DNA of 15,966 bases from the NCBI GenBank assembly GCA_016256075.1, contig SDVU01000286.1:1-15966 (forward strand), read 5' to 3'. Under the pieces are notes generated by a model. It saw nothing but the letters and a program-made list of their open reading frames with translations. It was not told where the DNA came from and did not search any database. Numbering within the stretch: the first letter of the stretch is position 1; each line of letters opens with the position of its first letter. Below, piece by piece: positions 1 to 6,514 of this stretch. The stretch comes from Dictyocoela muelleri. Taxonomy: Eukaryota > Microsporidia. The translations under genes were made by a program, and so were the position numbers.

Positions 1-151
1 CTTCAAAATTAATATTTCATTAATGATTTAAAGGTGTGGATCAATTCTATACATGACTGCCTATTGAAATTCATGCTTAAGAAATTTTTTATTTAAATTT
101 TACTTTTAATTCATTAATGGATCAATTCTACAATGGATCAAAAAATTGCAA
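1..151. other. AT-rich non-coding stretch with a short direct repeat
   Basis: No gene is visible. The 12-base string GGATCAATTCTA occurs at about 38-49 and again at about 119-130. The dispersed repeat recognised elsewhere in the window becomes clearly alignable only from about 152, so this stretch may hold its diverged or replaced 5' end. A weak likeness to the tRNA-like head around 85-110 is too poor to rely on. Confidence 0.4.
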
Positions 152-522
152 CAATAAATAATGAGGGAATGACATTAAGAGTCATAACTATAGAAATATA
201 GCAGTAATATACGGTTGTTCCAGTGTGGTATAGCTGATTAAGACTGGTCTAATATGAAAATGAAGCAGAAGGGACTCTCCTAGGTGTGGGGATGAGTGCG
301 ACGACGAACTCGGCAAAATAAGTTGTTAAAATAAAAATTCATGAAAATCTAATAATTACCTGTATCCTGCTAAGTAATTCATAAAACGTAGATCGCGTAT
401 ACAGCTGAGCTTCTGGGTAGCTTAGGAAGTGACGTATTATTGGAACACCAAAAACCAAAGGTCACAGACCACGGTAGGAGACAACTCTCCAGTTGGCAGC
501 TATGGATGTTGTCAACATGTAA
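152..522 (+). repeat. Dispersed ~450-bp repeat (SINE-like), copy A, body only
   Basis: This copy aligns over its whole length with the copies at 2486-2961 and 5366-5819. Shared landmarks are AATAAATAATGAG, GACATTAAG, GTTCCAGTGTGGTATAGCTG, a GAGTGCG hairpin near 294-311, ATCGCGTATACA, and the 3' end GTTGTCAACATGTAA. The tRNA-like head seen in the other copies is missing or unrecognisable, so the copy is probably 5'-truncated, which is common for SINEs. The hairpin at 267-281 (stem, GAC loop) and the 3'-terminal hairpin GTTGGCA...TGTCAAC at about 491-515 are kept. It does not encode a protein. That it is a repeat is certain from the three-way match; that it is a SINE is inference. Confidence 0.85.
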
Positions 523-595
523 AATATAAGTATTTTTATTATAAATTTATACACACAAAAAAAATTAAAATAAAAGAATAGTAAATATATCGCGC

Positions 596-948
596 TCAGC
601 CTGATACTGGGTTCGAGTCTCGATTTAAACCCTTTTTATTTTTAGTGAATAATGTAAAAAGTATATCTAGTTTGATATTGGACATCTTTCTAGAAAAAGC
701 CAAAATTATAACAAATAAAGTTTATATTTCTAATTTAATAGACCACATGAGATAAATTTAATAAACATTTTTTTTGATATTTAAATATTAGTAATGTAAT
801 TAATTATGACTTATGGTCTATTAAAGAAATTAAGTATTTATTAGTATGAGTTCTGTCTCGGGAGAAAATTTATTTAATAAAAAAAAAAAATGAAATTTAT
901 TAAGAAAAAATATGGAGGGTTTAATCGAGACTTGAACCTAGTATTGGT
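596..948. repeat. Foldback (MITE-like) inverted repeat with box-B-like arms
   Basis: The arm at about 596-640 matches the reverse complement of about 903-948 over some 43 bases at roughly 80 percent. Both arms contain a tRNA T-arm-like string, GGTTCGAGTCTCG on the left and GGTTCAAGTCTCG on the right (reverse strand). A second nested pair lies inside: TTTAATAGACCA at 734-745 and its perfect reverse complement at 814-825. The inside has no open frame. It could be a non-autonomous DNA transposon, or two oppositely oriented remnants of tRNA-derived sequence. No box A is visible at the expected distance, so it is not a tRNA gene. Confidence 0.6.
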
Positions 949-1320
949 CTGTGCCGCCACAATTAATAATCAATACATATATAATTTCGTGTTTATTTCC
1001 GGATAATTTAGAATAAATTGTTTAATAACATACTAAGAGTTCGTACCGTTGCAACTAAAATTTATAATATAAATTTTAAAAAATTATATTAATAATAAAA
1101 ATCAATATATAAAAATCTCAATATATAAGTTGAAATAAAAAGCTCTCGCATTGCGCATAGGTCTTTCGGTTCGCGGCGGACATATTAACAATGATTTAAT
1201 AAAGATATATTTTGAATAAAGAAATATTTAACAACTATTTTTAGTGTTTTTATTAACATGATAATCTTTAAATAAAAAAAAATGATTTATTCATTACCTG
1301 TCAAATTATTTTGAAAAATA
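949..1320. other. AT-rich intergenic stretch with one GC-rich island
   Basis: No open frame or tRNA is visible. The only departure from the AT-rich background is about 1141-1186, where strings such as TTGCGCATAGG and GGTTCGCGGCGGAC occur. Read on the - strand, the island ends in a run of T, as a pol III transcript might, but I could not fold it into a known RNA. Confidence 0.4.
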
Positions 1321-1378
1321 GGAATAATTTAATTAGGAATAATTTAAATAAGAATAAGTTAAATAAAAATAATTTTAA
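1321..1378 (+). repeat. Short tandem repeat upstream of the 289-residue gene
   Basis: About four imperfect copies of a 14-16-base unit resembling AGGAATAATTTAAAT lie directly before the gene at 1419. It looks like slippage-generated AT-rich sequence. It occupies the promoter region, so it may matter to spacing of expression signals, but nothing shows that directly. Confidence 0.6.
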
Positions 1379-1410
1379 TGAGAAATCGAATATATATTAA
1401 AAAAATAAAC

Positions 1411-1418
1411 TAAACCCT
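1411..1418 (+). promoter_or_regulatory. CCC start-proximal signal
   Basis: AAACCCT directly precedes the ATG at 1419. A C-run just before the start codon is a known microsporidian gene signal. It supports 1419 as the start rather than the second in-frame ATG at 1428. Confidence 0.6.
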
Positions 1419-2288
1419 ATGTTTGTGATGTACATTCCTTTATTTTTTATTTTATTTATTTCCCTGATTATTTATAAATACATCTCCTCAATAAATACTT
1501 ATAATACGGTAAATCCAACAGACTTAAATTTAATGAAAATATTAAACAGCGAGCATAATTCTGAAATACAAGTGTCATTTTTGAAGAATTGCAAAAATTA
1601 CGATTTATTCATTTTAAGAAAGTTGAAAAATAATGATATTAAAATGTATAAGAAAAATTGCAATCCAGGAAAACAAGACAATAGGTTTTATATGGTGGAC
1701 GGTATTTTCACTTTAAACAATGGAGATGATTATTCGAATTTGGATCAAATTGATGACTTTGATGCTTTTAAATTTATAACAGGGACAATAAATGCAGTAT
1801 TTCTGTTAAAAAAGTTACTGAATGAACCATGCCTCGATAAATTAATTGAAAGGAGTTTAAATAATAAATATAGCTCGAAATATCTTATTGAGAACTACCT
1901 GATAATTTCGATTTTTTGTTTGGCTTTTCTCGAACGCGATGATAAAAATCTCGGGTTTCATGTTCAAAAGTATGGAATTACAATCTTTTTATATGAAAAT
2001 TGCGAAAATAGTACAGAAAGGTTTTTTGAAATATATGATTTTAAATCTAATGAATTTAAAGCTCTTTGGATATTATCAACAATTTTTGAAGGTAAAAAGT
2101 ATTCTATTTTGAATGATTATCATAATCGGTCTGATATTAATCTAAAAAAAAATTATCGGTCTAATGATTCTTCTAAAAATCTTCATCAGCTTGATGAATA
2201 TGGACAAATTCCTTATCGGCATCCCAATTATTCAGAAAATGATAATCAATCTGATGATCATTCAGAAAATGGTTGTCTCACTCAGTAG
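1419..2288 (+). CDS. Hypothetical membrane-anchored or secreted protein, 289 aa
   Basis: I do not recognise this protein. The ATG has a CCC run directly before it, as for the other host genes here. Residues about 5-20 form a strongly hydrophobic segment (IPLFFILFISLIIY) at the extreme N terminus. This fits a signal anchor or signal peptide into the secretory pathway. Residues about 30-220 look like a globular domain rich in Asp, Asn, Leu and Ile, with a hydrophobic stretch near 160-172 (LIISIFCLAFL) that could be a helix core or a second membrane segment. The tail from about 235 is low-complexity and polar: repeated Tyr/His/Arg/Ser/Asn/Asp clusters, including two SEN motifs. Microsporidia carry many lineage-specific secreted or membrane proteins of this shape, so that class is my best guess. 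Length, single open frame and start signal make it a real gene; function is unknown. Confidence 0.75.
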   Translation: MFVMYIPLFFILFISLIIYKYISSINTYNTVNPTDLNLMKILNSEHNSEIQVSFLKNCKNYDLFILRKLKNNDIKMYKKNCNPGKQDNRFYMVDGIFTLNNGDDYSNLDQIDDFDAFKFITGTINAVFLLKKLLNEPCLDKLIERSLNNKYSSKYLIENYLIISIFCLAFLERDDKNLGFHVQKYGITIFLYENCENSTERFFEIYDFKSNEFKALWILSTIFEGKKYSILNDYHNRSDINLKKNYRSNDSSKNLHQLDEYGQIPYRHPNYSENDNQSDDHSENGCLTQ

Positions 2289-2485
2289 AAGAAGCTGGTT
2301 TGGTGATAAACAATCCGCGGAAAACGCAGTCAATTTAAAGGTTAATTGAAAATAAAAAAAAATTTAATTTTATTCTATAATAAAATTTAAAACAATGAAT
2401 TACAATTTCAAAAATTTATATATTTTCATTATATTTGTTTATTTTATAAAAGATATGACTTAATGATAGTGAGTGAAAGAAATAT
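2289..2485 (+). other. 3' flank of the 289-residue gene, no gene seen
   Basis: The first 60 bases after the stop stay open in another frame and are less AT-rich than the rest (AATCCGCGGAAAACGCAG). This may be 3' UTR, or a former C-terminal extension lost by a frame change in the low-complexity tail. The rest is AT-rich without signal. Confidence 0.35.
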
Positions 2486-2961
2486 GGGTCAGCTAGCTCG
2501 GTGGTTAACACGATTGAATGCAACATTTAAGTGTTTCATTCAAATTATAAAAGTAATTTAATAAATAATTGGAGAATGACATTAAGCGGATAATAACTAT
2601 AGTAATAATATACAGTTGTTCCAGTGTGGTATAGCTGGTTAAGACATGGTCTAAAATGGTAATGAAACGTAAATGAGACTCATAAGTACGGGGATGAGTG
2701 CGCGACGCATTTCGGCAAAAAAATCATGAAAAAAAATCATGAAAAAAAAATCATTAAAAAAAATCATTAAAAAAAATCATGGAAAGCTTCTAATTACCTG
2801 TATCGTGCTGAGTCATTGATAAAACGAAAATCGCGTATACACCTGGGCTTATAGGTAGCTTATTAGTGATATATTATTGGAACCCCGGGAACAAAAGGTC
2901 TAAATACTATGGTTAGATACAACTCACCGGATAAGTAAATTTGAATATTTTCAGCATGTAA
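2486..2961 (+). repeat. Dispersed SINE-like repeat, copy B, with tRNA-like head
   Basis: The copy begins with a tRNA-like head. Box A, TAGCTCGGTGG, is at 2494-2504, and a decayed box B (ATTCAAATTAT) is at 2538-2548, 44 bases after the start of box A as in a tRNA gene. The body then matches copies at 152-522 and 5366-5819: GACATTAAGCGG, GTTCCAGTGTGGTATAGCTG, GAGTGCGCGACGCAT, TACCTGTATCGTGCTGAGTCATTGATAAAACG in two parts, and a 3' end near GCATGTAA. It is the most diverged of the three and carries an expanded A-rich internal tract at about 2717-2780. The 3' terminal hairpin is eroded. No flanking duplication could be found. A pol III-transcribed retroposon is the likely origin. Confidence 0.85.
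2717..2782 (+). repeat. (A)7-9-TCATK microsatellite inside copy B
   Basis: Five units of a run of A followed by TCATG or TCATT stand in tandem. The other copies have only a single AAATCATGAAA or AATTCATGAAA at this place, so the array arose in this copy after insertion. Confidence 0.8.
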
Positions 2962-3077
2962 ATACATGTATATATTTATTTTTTATCCAGATTTGTTCCT
3001 ATCAAGATTAAATGAAACGATGCTTTTGGTTCTGCAAATTTTATAAAAAATATTTTTAAATTTAACGTTACTAGACT
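2962..3077. other. Short unassigned spacer
   Basis: Plain AT-rich sequence between the 3' end of repeat copy B and the first arm of the large palindrome. Nothing else seen. Confidence 0.4.
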
Positions 3078-3079
3078 AC

Positions 3080-3260
3080 AGCCCTTTTCATTTTTATAGT
3101 CCCAAATTTTCATTTTTATAGCCGCAAATTTTCATTTTTATACTCGCAAATTTTCATTTTTATAGTCGCAAATTTTCATTTTTATAGTCACAGAATTTCA
3201 TTTTTATAGTCGCAGAATTTCATTTTTATAGTCACAGAATTTCATTTTTATAGCCATGTA
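3080..3260 (+). repeat. 22-bp tandem repeat, about 8 units (left arm)
   Basis: Units of 22 bases have the consensus CGCAAATTTTCATTTTTATAGT, differing mainly at the CGC/CAC and AAATT/AGAAT positions. The array is the outer part of the left palindrome arm. Confidence 0.85.
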
Positions 3261-3439
3261 ATTTCATTAACAGGGTTTTGCAAGGGTATAAACCTATTTT
3301 GCAGAGTTATATATCCATTTTGCAAAATTATAGACCTATTTTTGCTATAGTTATAGATTTTTTTTACAAGAGTTATAGACCCATTACCAGAGTTAAATGA
3401 TCCGCGAAAATCCGCCTAGATTAATTAATTTTTACCTCT

Positions 3440-3836
3440 CATTTTTTAGCCATTATTTTCCAGCAATTATTTTTAAACCTTTATTTTTTACCTCTTATTT
3501 TTTGTCTTTAAGTTATAACCCTTATTTATAAACACTTATTTTCTTAAAACTTATTTTATAGCCCTTGTTTTTAGACATTATTTTTTAACATTTTTTACCC
3601 CCCCTTTTTTACCCTTATATTATAACCCTTATTTTTTACCCCTTATTTTCGAATCATTTTTTAAACCATTATTTTTAACCCTTATTTTTTTAACCCTTAT
3701 TTTTTAACCATTATTTTTAACCCTTATTTTTAACCCTTATTTTTTACCCCTTATTTTTTACCCCCATATTTTTTTACCCACATAATTTTTACCCCCATAA
3801 TTTTTTACCCTTTATTTTTTTACCCCTTTTTCTACA
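3440..3836 (+). repeat. TTTTTAACCC-type simple repeat tract (left core)
   Basis: About thirty loose units of 11-15 bases centred on TTATTTTTAACCC or TTATTTTTTACCCC. Strand asymmetry is complete: C but almost no G. The motif recalls telomere-type repeats but the unit length is not constant, so it is better called a minisatellite-like arm. Confidence 0.75.
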
Positions 3837-4128
3837 AAGGTTAAAAAGAATTAAAAGGTTAGAAAAAAAATAGGTTTAAAAAATAAGGTTTAAAATATAT
3901 CGGTAAAAAATTAAGGGCTAAAAAAAGCTAAAAAATAAGGGCAAAAACCCCCAATTTCAAAAAAATAAGGGTTAAAAAAATGTTGTAAAATACGGGTTGA
4001 AAAAGGCTTAAAAACATGTGTTAAAAAATGTTAAAAAAAGTGTTATAATATAAGGGTAGAAAAATAAGAGGTAAAAATATGTGTTAAAAAATATGGGTTA
4101 AAAAATATGGTTTAAAAAATAAAGCGTA
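3837..4128 (+). repeat. GGGTTAAAAA-type simple repeat tract (right core)
   Basis: The reverse-complement counterpart of the preceding tract: units such as AAATAAGGGTTAAAAA, with G but almost no C. It starts abruptly at CTACAAAGGTTAAAAAG, the turning point of the palindrome. Confidence 0.75.
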
Positions 4129-4269
4129 AAAATTAATTAATCTAGGCGAATTTTCGCGAATATTTATAATTCTGGTAAAATGGGCCTAGAACTCCTGTAA
4201 AATTGACACATGACTCTGGCAAATGGGTATACAATTTTGCAAAATGGGTCTATAACCCTGAAAAATTCT

Positions 4270-4392
4270 GTAAATGAAATTTTTACGGCTGTAAAAATGA
4301 AATTATGCGACTATAAAAATGAAATTATACGTCTATAAAAATGAAATTATACATCTATAAAAATGAAAATTTGCGACTATAAAAATGAAAAG
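4270..4392 (+). repeat. 22-bp tandem repeat, about 5 units (right arm)
   Basis: Units resembling CTATAAAAATGAAATTATGCGA form the inverted counterpart of the left-arm 22-bp array. There are fewer units, which accounts for part of the shorter right arm. Confidence 0.85.
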
Positions 4393-4398
4393 GACTGT

Positions 4399-4551
4399 AA
4401 AATTGTATCATCCAAAAACATTTAGAATTCAGAAATTTTCTGCTTGAATTATTAATAATAAGTAAATCATTTCAAATTTTATTCATAATTAAGAAAATAT
4501 TATCCTTTTCTCAATTATTCATCAAAAATTATTCCGTGTGATTTTTTTTAA
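4399..4551. other. AT-rich spacer, nothing recognised
   Basis: No repeat, frame or signal could be supported here. Confidence 0.4.
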
Positions 4552-4807
4552 AAATTTTCAGTACCGGTGAATGTGAATACCACATCAATAGACGTATACA
4601 AGATAAATAAAAAATCACTATCATTAGCTTTTGAAGCTATGGTACGAAAGAAAATATCTTGGGGATATTGAATCTAATGGCTATAGAGGAATTTCATATG
4701 ATAACATATTAGAAACAGTACAAAAGTTAATTAATAAAAAGTACATAGATAATGAAATAACAAGACAACTTAAAAATGAGATATTCATAGTTCTAATGGT
4801 TCTTTGA
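4552..4807 (+). pseudogene. Decayed coding remnant of unknown identity
   Basis: Two overlapping short open frames on the + strand read like ordinary protein. The first (4552-4671) runs through SVPVNVNTTSIDVYKINKK. The second (4628-4807) runs through GDIESNGYRGISYDNILETV and ends with a run of Leu, Val and Ile. Codon use, residue mix and the handover between frames near 4630-4670 suggest one former gene split by a frame change. There is no start codon with a C-run and no recognisable family. It stands between two repeats, so it could be the relic of a host gene or of a transposon. I cannot name it. Confidence 0.4.
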
Positions 4808-4981
4808 ATGAAATTTTTTTTATACAAAATGAAGATTTTTTTAATAAAAAATTTGATTTTATAAATGTAATTTTATAAAATTATTTGTGCTGAAAGAAAG
4901 AACATGTTTATTCTCGAGATTTGTATGAAAAATGAACGATAATAAGAATTGGGTTATTTTTATTTATTATAATAAAATTAT
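4808..4981. other. AT-rich spacer, nothing recognised
   Basis: Homopolymer-rich sequence without a frame longer than a few tens of codons. Confidence 0.35.
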
Positions 4982-5176
4982 TTAATTTTGATCTTGGGCG
5001 TGAATCAATAGAGTGTGGTTGTTTCGCAGGTAGTATTCTATTATACTTTTACATGACCATGAACCGACTTCATCACTATTTTAATTATTAAAATATTTGT
5101 CCGAATACTTTTTTATTAAAGTTGTTTTTATCATATTTACGTAAAATTCCTTTTTATCATTATTATGATAATTCAT
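4982..5176 (-). pseudogene. Possible small broken reading frame, 64 codons
   Basis: On the - strand a frame begins at an ATG at 5176 (MNYHNNDKKEFYVNM) and ends with LRNNHTLLIHAQDQN. It is interrupted once by a TAA at about 5080. The part after the stop is less AT-driven than chance frames here and has Cys and Trp (GSWSCKSIIEYY). It resembles no family I know. It may be a small pseudogene, or chance: in such AT-rich sequence a frame this short is weak evidence. No CCC signal precedes it. Confidence 0.25.
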
Positions 5177-5348
5177 CCGTTCTGAATTGCTCTCCTTGCT
5201 TTAAATGACAAGTTATATAATTATCAATTAAAGCTTATATGAAATATAATCACAAATTTTATGCGCGATTGTTTAATGAAATTCATTTTAAAATAATAAT
5301 AATAATTAAAATAATTAAAATCTTTATAATTAAGAAAATTAAAATAAC

Positions 5349-5365
5349 TATAATAATTTTTATAA
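5349..5365 (+). repeat. Left target-site duplication of repeat copy C
   Basis: TATAATAATTTTTATAA matches TATAATAATTATTATAA at 5820-5836 with one difference. The two directly abut the ends of the repeat copy, as expected for target-primed reverse transcription. The AT richness lowers the weight of the match. Confidence 0.6.
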
Positions 5366-5819
5366 AGGGCCAGATAGCTCACTGGTTAACACTCTTGAAT
5401 GTAAACTTAAGTATCTTCGTTCGAAACCCTATGACGTCACTCTTTAATAAATAATGAGAGAATGACATTAAGCGGTCATAACAATAAAATTATAGTATAT
5501 ATACGGTTTTTCTAGTGTAGTATAGCTGATTAAGACTTGGTCTATTATGACAATGAAGCAGAAGGGACTCTTCTAGGTGTGGGGCAGAGTGCGGCGACGC
5601 ATCTCGGCAAAAAGTAGTGAAAAAAAAAAAAAATCATGAAAAGCCTCTAATTATTTGTATCCTGCTGAGTCATTGATAAAACGAAAATCGCGTATACAGC
5701 TGGGCTTCTGGGTAGTTTAGAAAGTGACGTTTTATTGGAACACCAGGAACCAAATGTCTAAAAACCACGGTTTGAAACAACTCTCCGGGTTGGCAGCTAT
5801 AGATGTTGTCAACATGTAA
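5366..5819 (+). mobile_element. SINE-like retroposon, copy C, full length (454 bp)
   Basis: This is the best copy. A tRNA-like head starts near 5367 (GGGCCAGA). Box A, TAGCTCACTGG, is at 5375-5385, and box B, GTTCGAAACCC, at 5419-5429, so the boxes start 44 bases apart as in tRNA genes. These are the internal promoter elements of RNA polymerase III. The body is shared with copies A and B. It has a hairpin with a GAC loop at 5560-5574, a TGCG-GCGA-CGCA hairpin with a GNRA-type loop at 5590-5601, and a 3'-terminal hairpin GTTGGCA...TGTCAAC near 5789-5813. The element ends in CAACATGTAA and is flanked by a 17-bp near-perfect direct repeat. It has no long poly(A) tail. Head, internal promoter, flanking duplication and non-coding body together indicate a SINE moved by a LINE-type enzyme not present here. 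Confidence 0.75.
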
Positions 5820-5836
5820 TATAATAATTATTATAA
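5820..5836 (+). repeat. Right target-site duplication of repeat copy C
   Basis: Pairs with 5349-5365, 16 of 17 bases identical. Confidence 0.6.
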
Positions 5837-5991
5837 TTATAAATAAATTCTACGTCTAATTTATTGATTTATCAAAAAATACAATAATTGTTATTAAAAC
5901 TAAAAATTCATCATAAAACTTTTTAAAATTAAAAATTTAATAAAAATTCATTTTTCATAAAATTAAAATTATTTCTTTATTGAATTATCAA

Positions 5992-5994
5992 CCC
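5992..5994 (+). promoter_or_regulatory. CCC start-proximal signal of the SNARE gene
   Basis: CCC abuts the ATG at 5995. It decides the start: a frame extended upstream would need a TTG codon at 5980 and gains only five residues. Confidence 0.65.
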
Positions 5995-6246
5995 ATGGAA
6001 AATAAAGAAAATCAAATGAAAGCACGAATACGCACATTAAAACAGATAGCTTTAGAAATTGGCAGAGAGGCTGAAAATCAAACAAACACATTAGATAACA
6101 ACTACACATCAATGACAAACTTATCGAACTCTGTGATACAAGGTATTAAAAAAATAGGGAATAGTATTGAAAAGAAGTTTAGTATGTTTTTGTATATGTT
6201 GTTTTCAAGTTTACTGTTCTTAATATTTCTTTATTTTTTGTTTTAA
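5995..6246 (+). CDS. BET1: Bet1-like Qc-SNARE, 83 aa
   Basis: This is a tail-anchored SNARE, most like Bet1, which works in fusion of ER-derived vesicles with the Golgi. Residues about 10-61 form one SNARE motif with heptad hydrophobics (L15, I18, L20, I22, L33). Q29 in the string REAENQTNTLDNN sits where the central zero-layer glutamine of Bet1 proteins is found. The preceding LKQIALEIGREAENQ parallels the LK-x-x-x-x-x-IG-x-E-x-x-x-Q pattern of Bet1. A transmembrane segment covers about 64-83 and runs to the C terminus, as for tail-anchored SNAREs. There is no N-terminal regulatory domain, normal for Bet1. Yeast and animal Bet1 proteins are longer (roughly 120-140 residues); this one is trimmed to the motif and anchor. 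Another Qc-SNARE (Sft1-type) is the main alternative. A Rix7-like gene follows in the same direction after 279 bases. Confidence 0.75.
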   Translation: MENKENQMKARIRTLKQIALEIGREAENQTNTLDNNYTSMTNLSNSVIQGIKKIGNSIEKKFSMFLYMLFSSLLFLIFLYFLF

Positions 6247-6435
6247 AGTTGTATTATTTTTATTCATTAAACTTTTTATTCATTTAACTTTTTATTCATT
6301 AAAAAAATTATCTATTAATAATTAGTTTAAAGCTAAAAATATAATCAAAATAATAATTATAAAGAAATATTATGATTTTTAATCAAGAAAAAAAGAATTG
6401 TTAAATCATGAGAAGTAATTTTTTGATTTTTTTTT

Positions 6436-6489
6436 GTGAAGTAAATTTTTTTGTAAAGTAAATTTTTTTTTTGTAAAGTAAATTTTTTT
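6436..6489 (+). repeat. Three GTRAAGTAAATTTTTTT units before the ATPase gene
   Basis: GTGAAGTAAA at 6436, GTAAAGTAAA at 6453 and GTAAAGTAAA at 6473, each followed by a T run, lie 37-90 bases before the start codon. They may be slippage products in the promoter region. No role is shown. Confidence 0.6.
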
Positions 6490-6514
6490 GATCAATTTTA
6501 ATTTTGTTAAGATT

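Larger units (their letters stand above)
3078..4398. repeat. Giant imperfect palindrome (foldback element), ~1.3 kb
   Basis: The outermost bases, ACAGCCCTTTTCATTTTTATA at 3078-3098, return in reverse complement at the other edge, ending in AGGACTGT at 4398. Inside each arm, in mirrored order, are: a 22-base tandem repeat around CATTTTTATAGTCGCAAA; lines resembling TTTTGCAAAATTATAGACC; a nearly perfect 40-base mirror (about 3398-3437 against 4130-4172, core CGCGAAAAT and CCTAGATTAATTAATTTTT); and a long core of TTTTTAACCCTTA units that flips to the complementary strand at about 3836. The left arm (about 758 bp) is longer than the right (about 562 bp). There is no open frame. The layout fits foldback transposons, whose long inverted ends are made of short repeats; a fold-back replication product is the alternative. 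Confidence 0.85.

Noticed and set aside
152-522. A self-cleaving hammerhead ribozyme in the repeat body (GATGAG... context)
   Set aside because: The invariant CUGAUGA and GAAA core elements are not both present in the right order in any copy.
2164-2349. A 61-codon frame overlapping the end of the 289-residue gene
   Set aside because: Mostly a second-frame shadow of the larger gene. Only its last 20 codons lie outside, noted as possible 3' UTR or lost tail.
3080-3260. A CRISPR array
   Set aside because: The 22-bp units are directly contiguous with no unique spacers, and the organism appears eukaryotic.
3440-4128. A true interstitial telomere
   Set aside because: Unit length drifts from 11 to 15 bases and the motif is not a constant telomere repeat. 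Left only as a question in the findings.
5367-5440. A functional tRNA gene
   Set aside because: Box A and box B are good, but the acceptor stem and anticodon arm do not pair properly and the same head recurs joined to the same 380-base body in other copies. It is the head of a retroposon.
5239-5454. A 71-codon + strand open frame
   Set aside because: It runs through AT-rich filler, across the flanking duplication and into the tRNA-like head of repeat copy C; its residues are mostly Ile and Lys from homopolymers.
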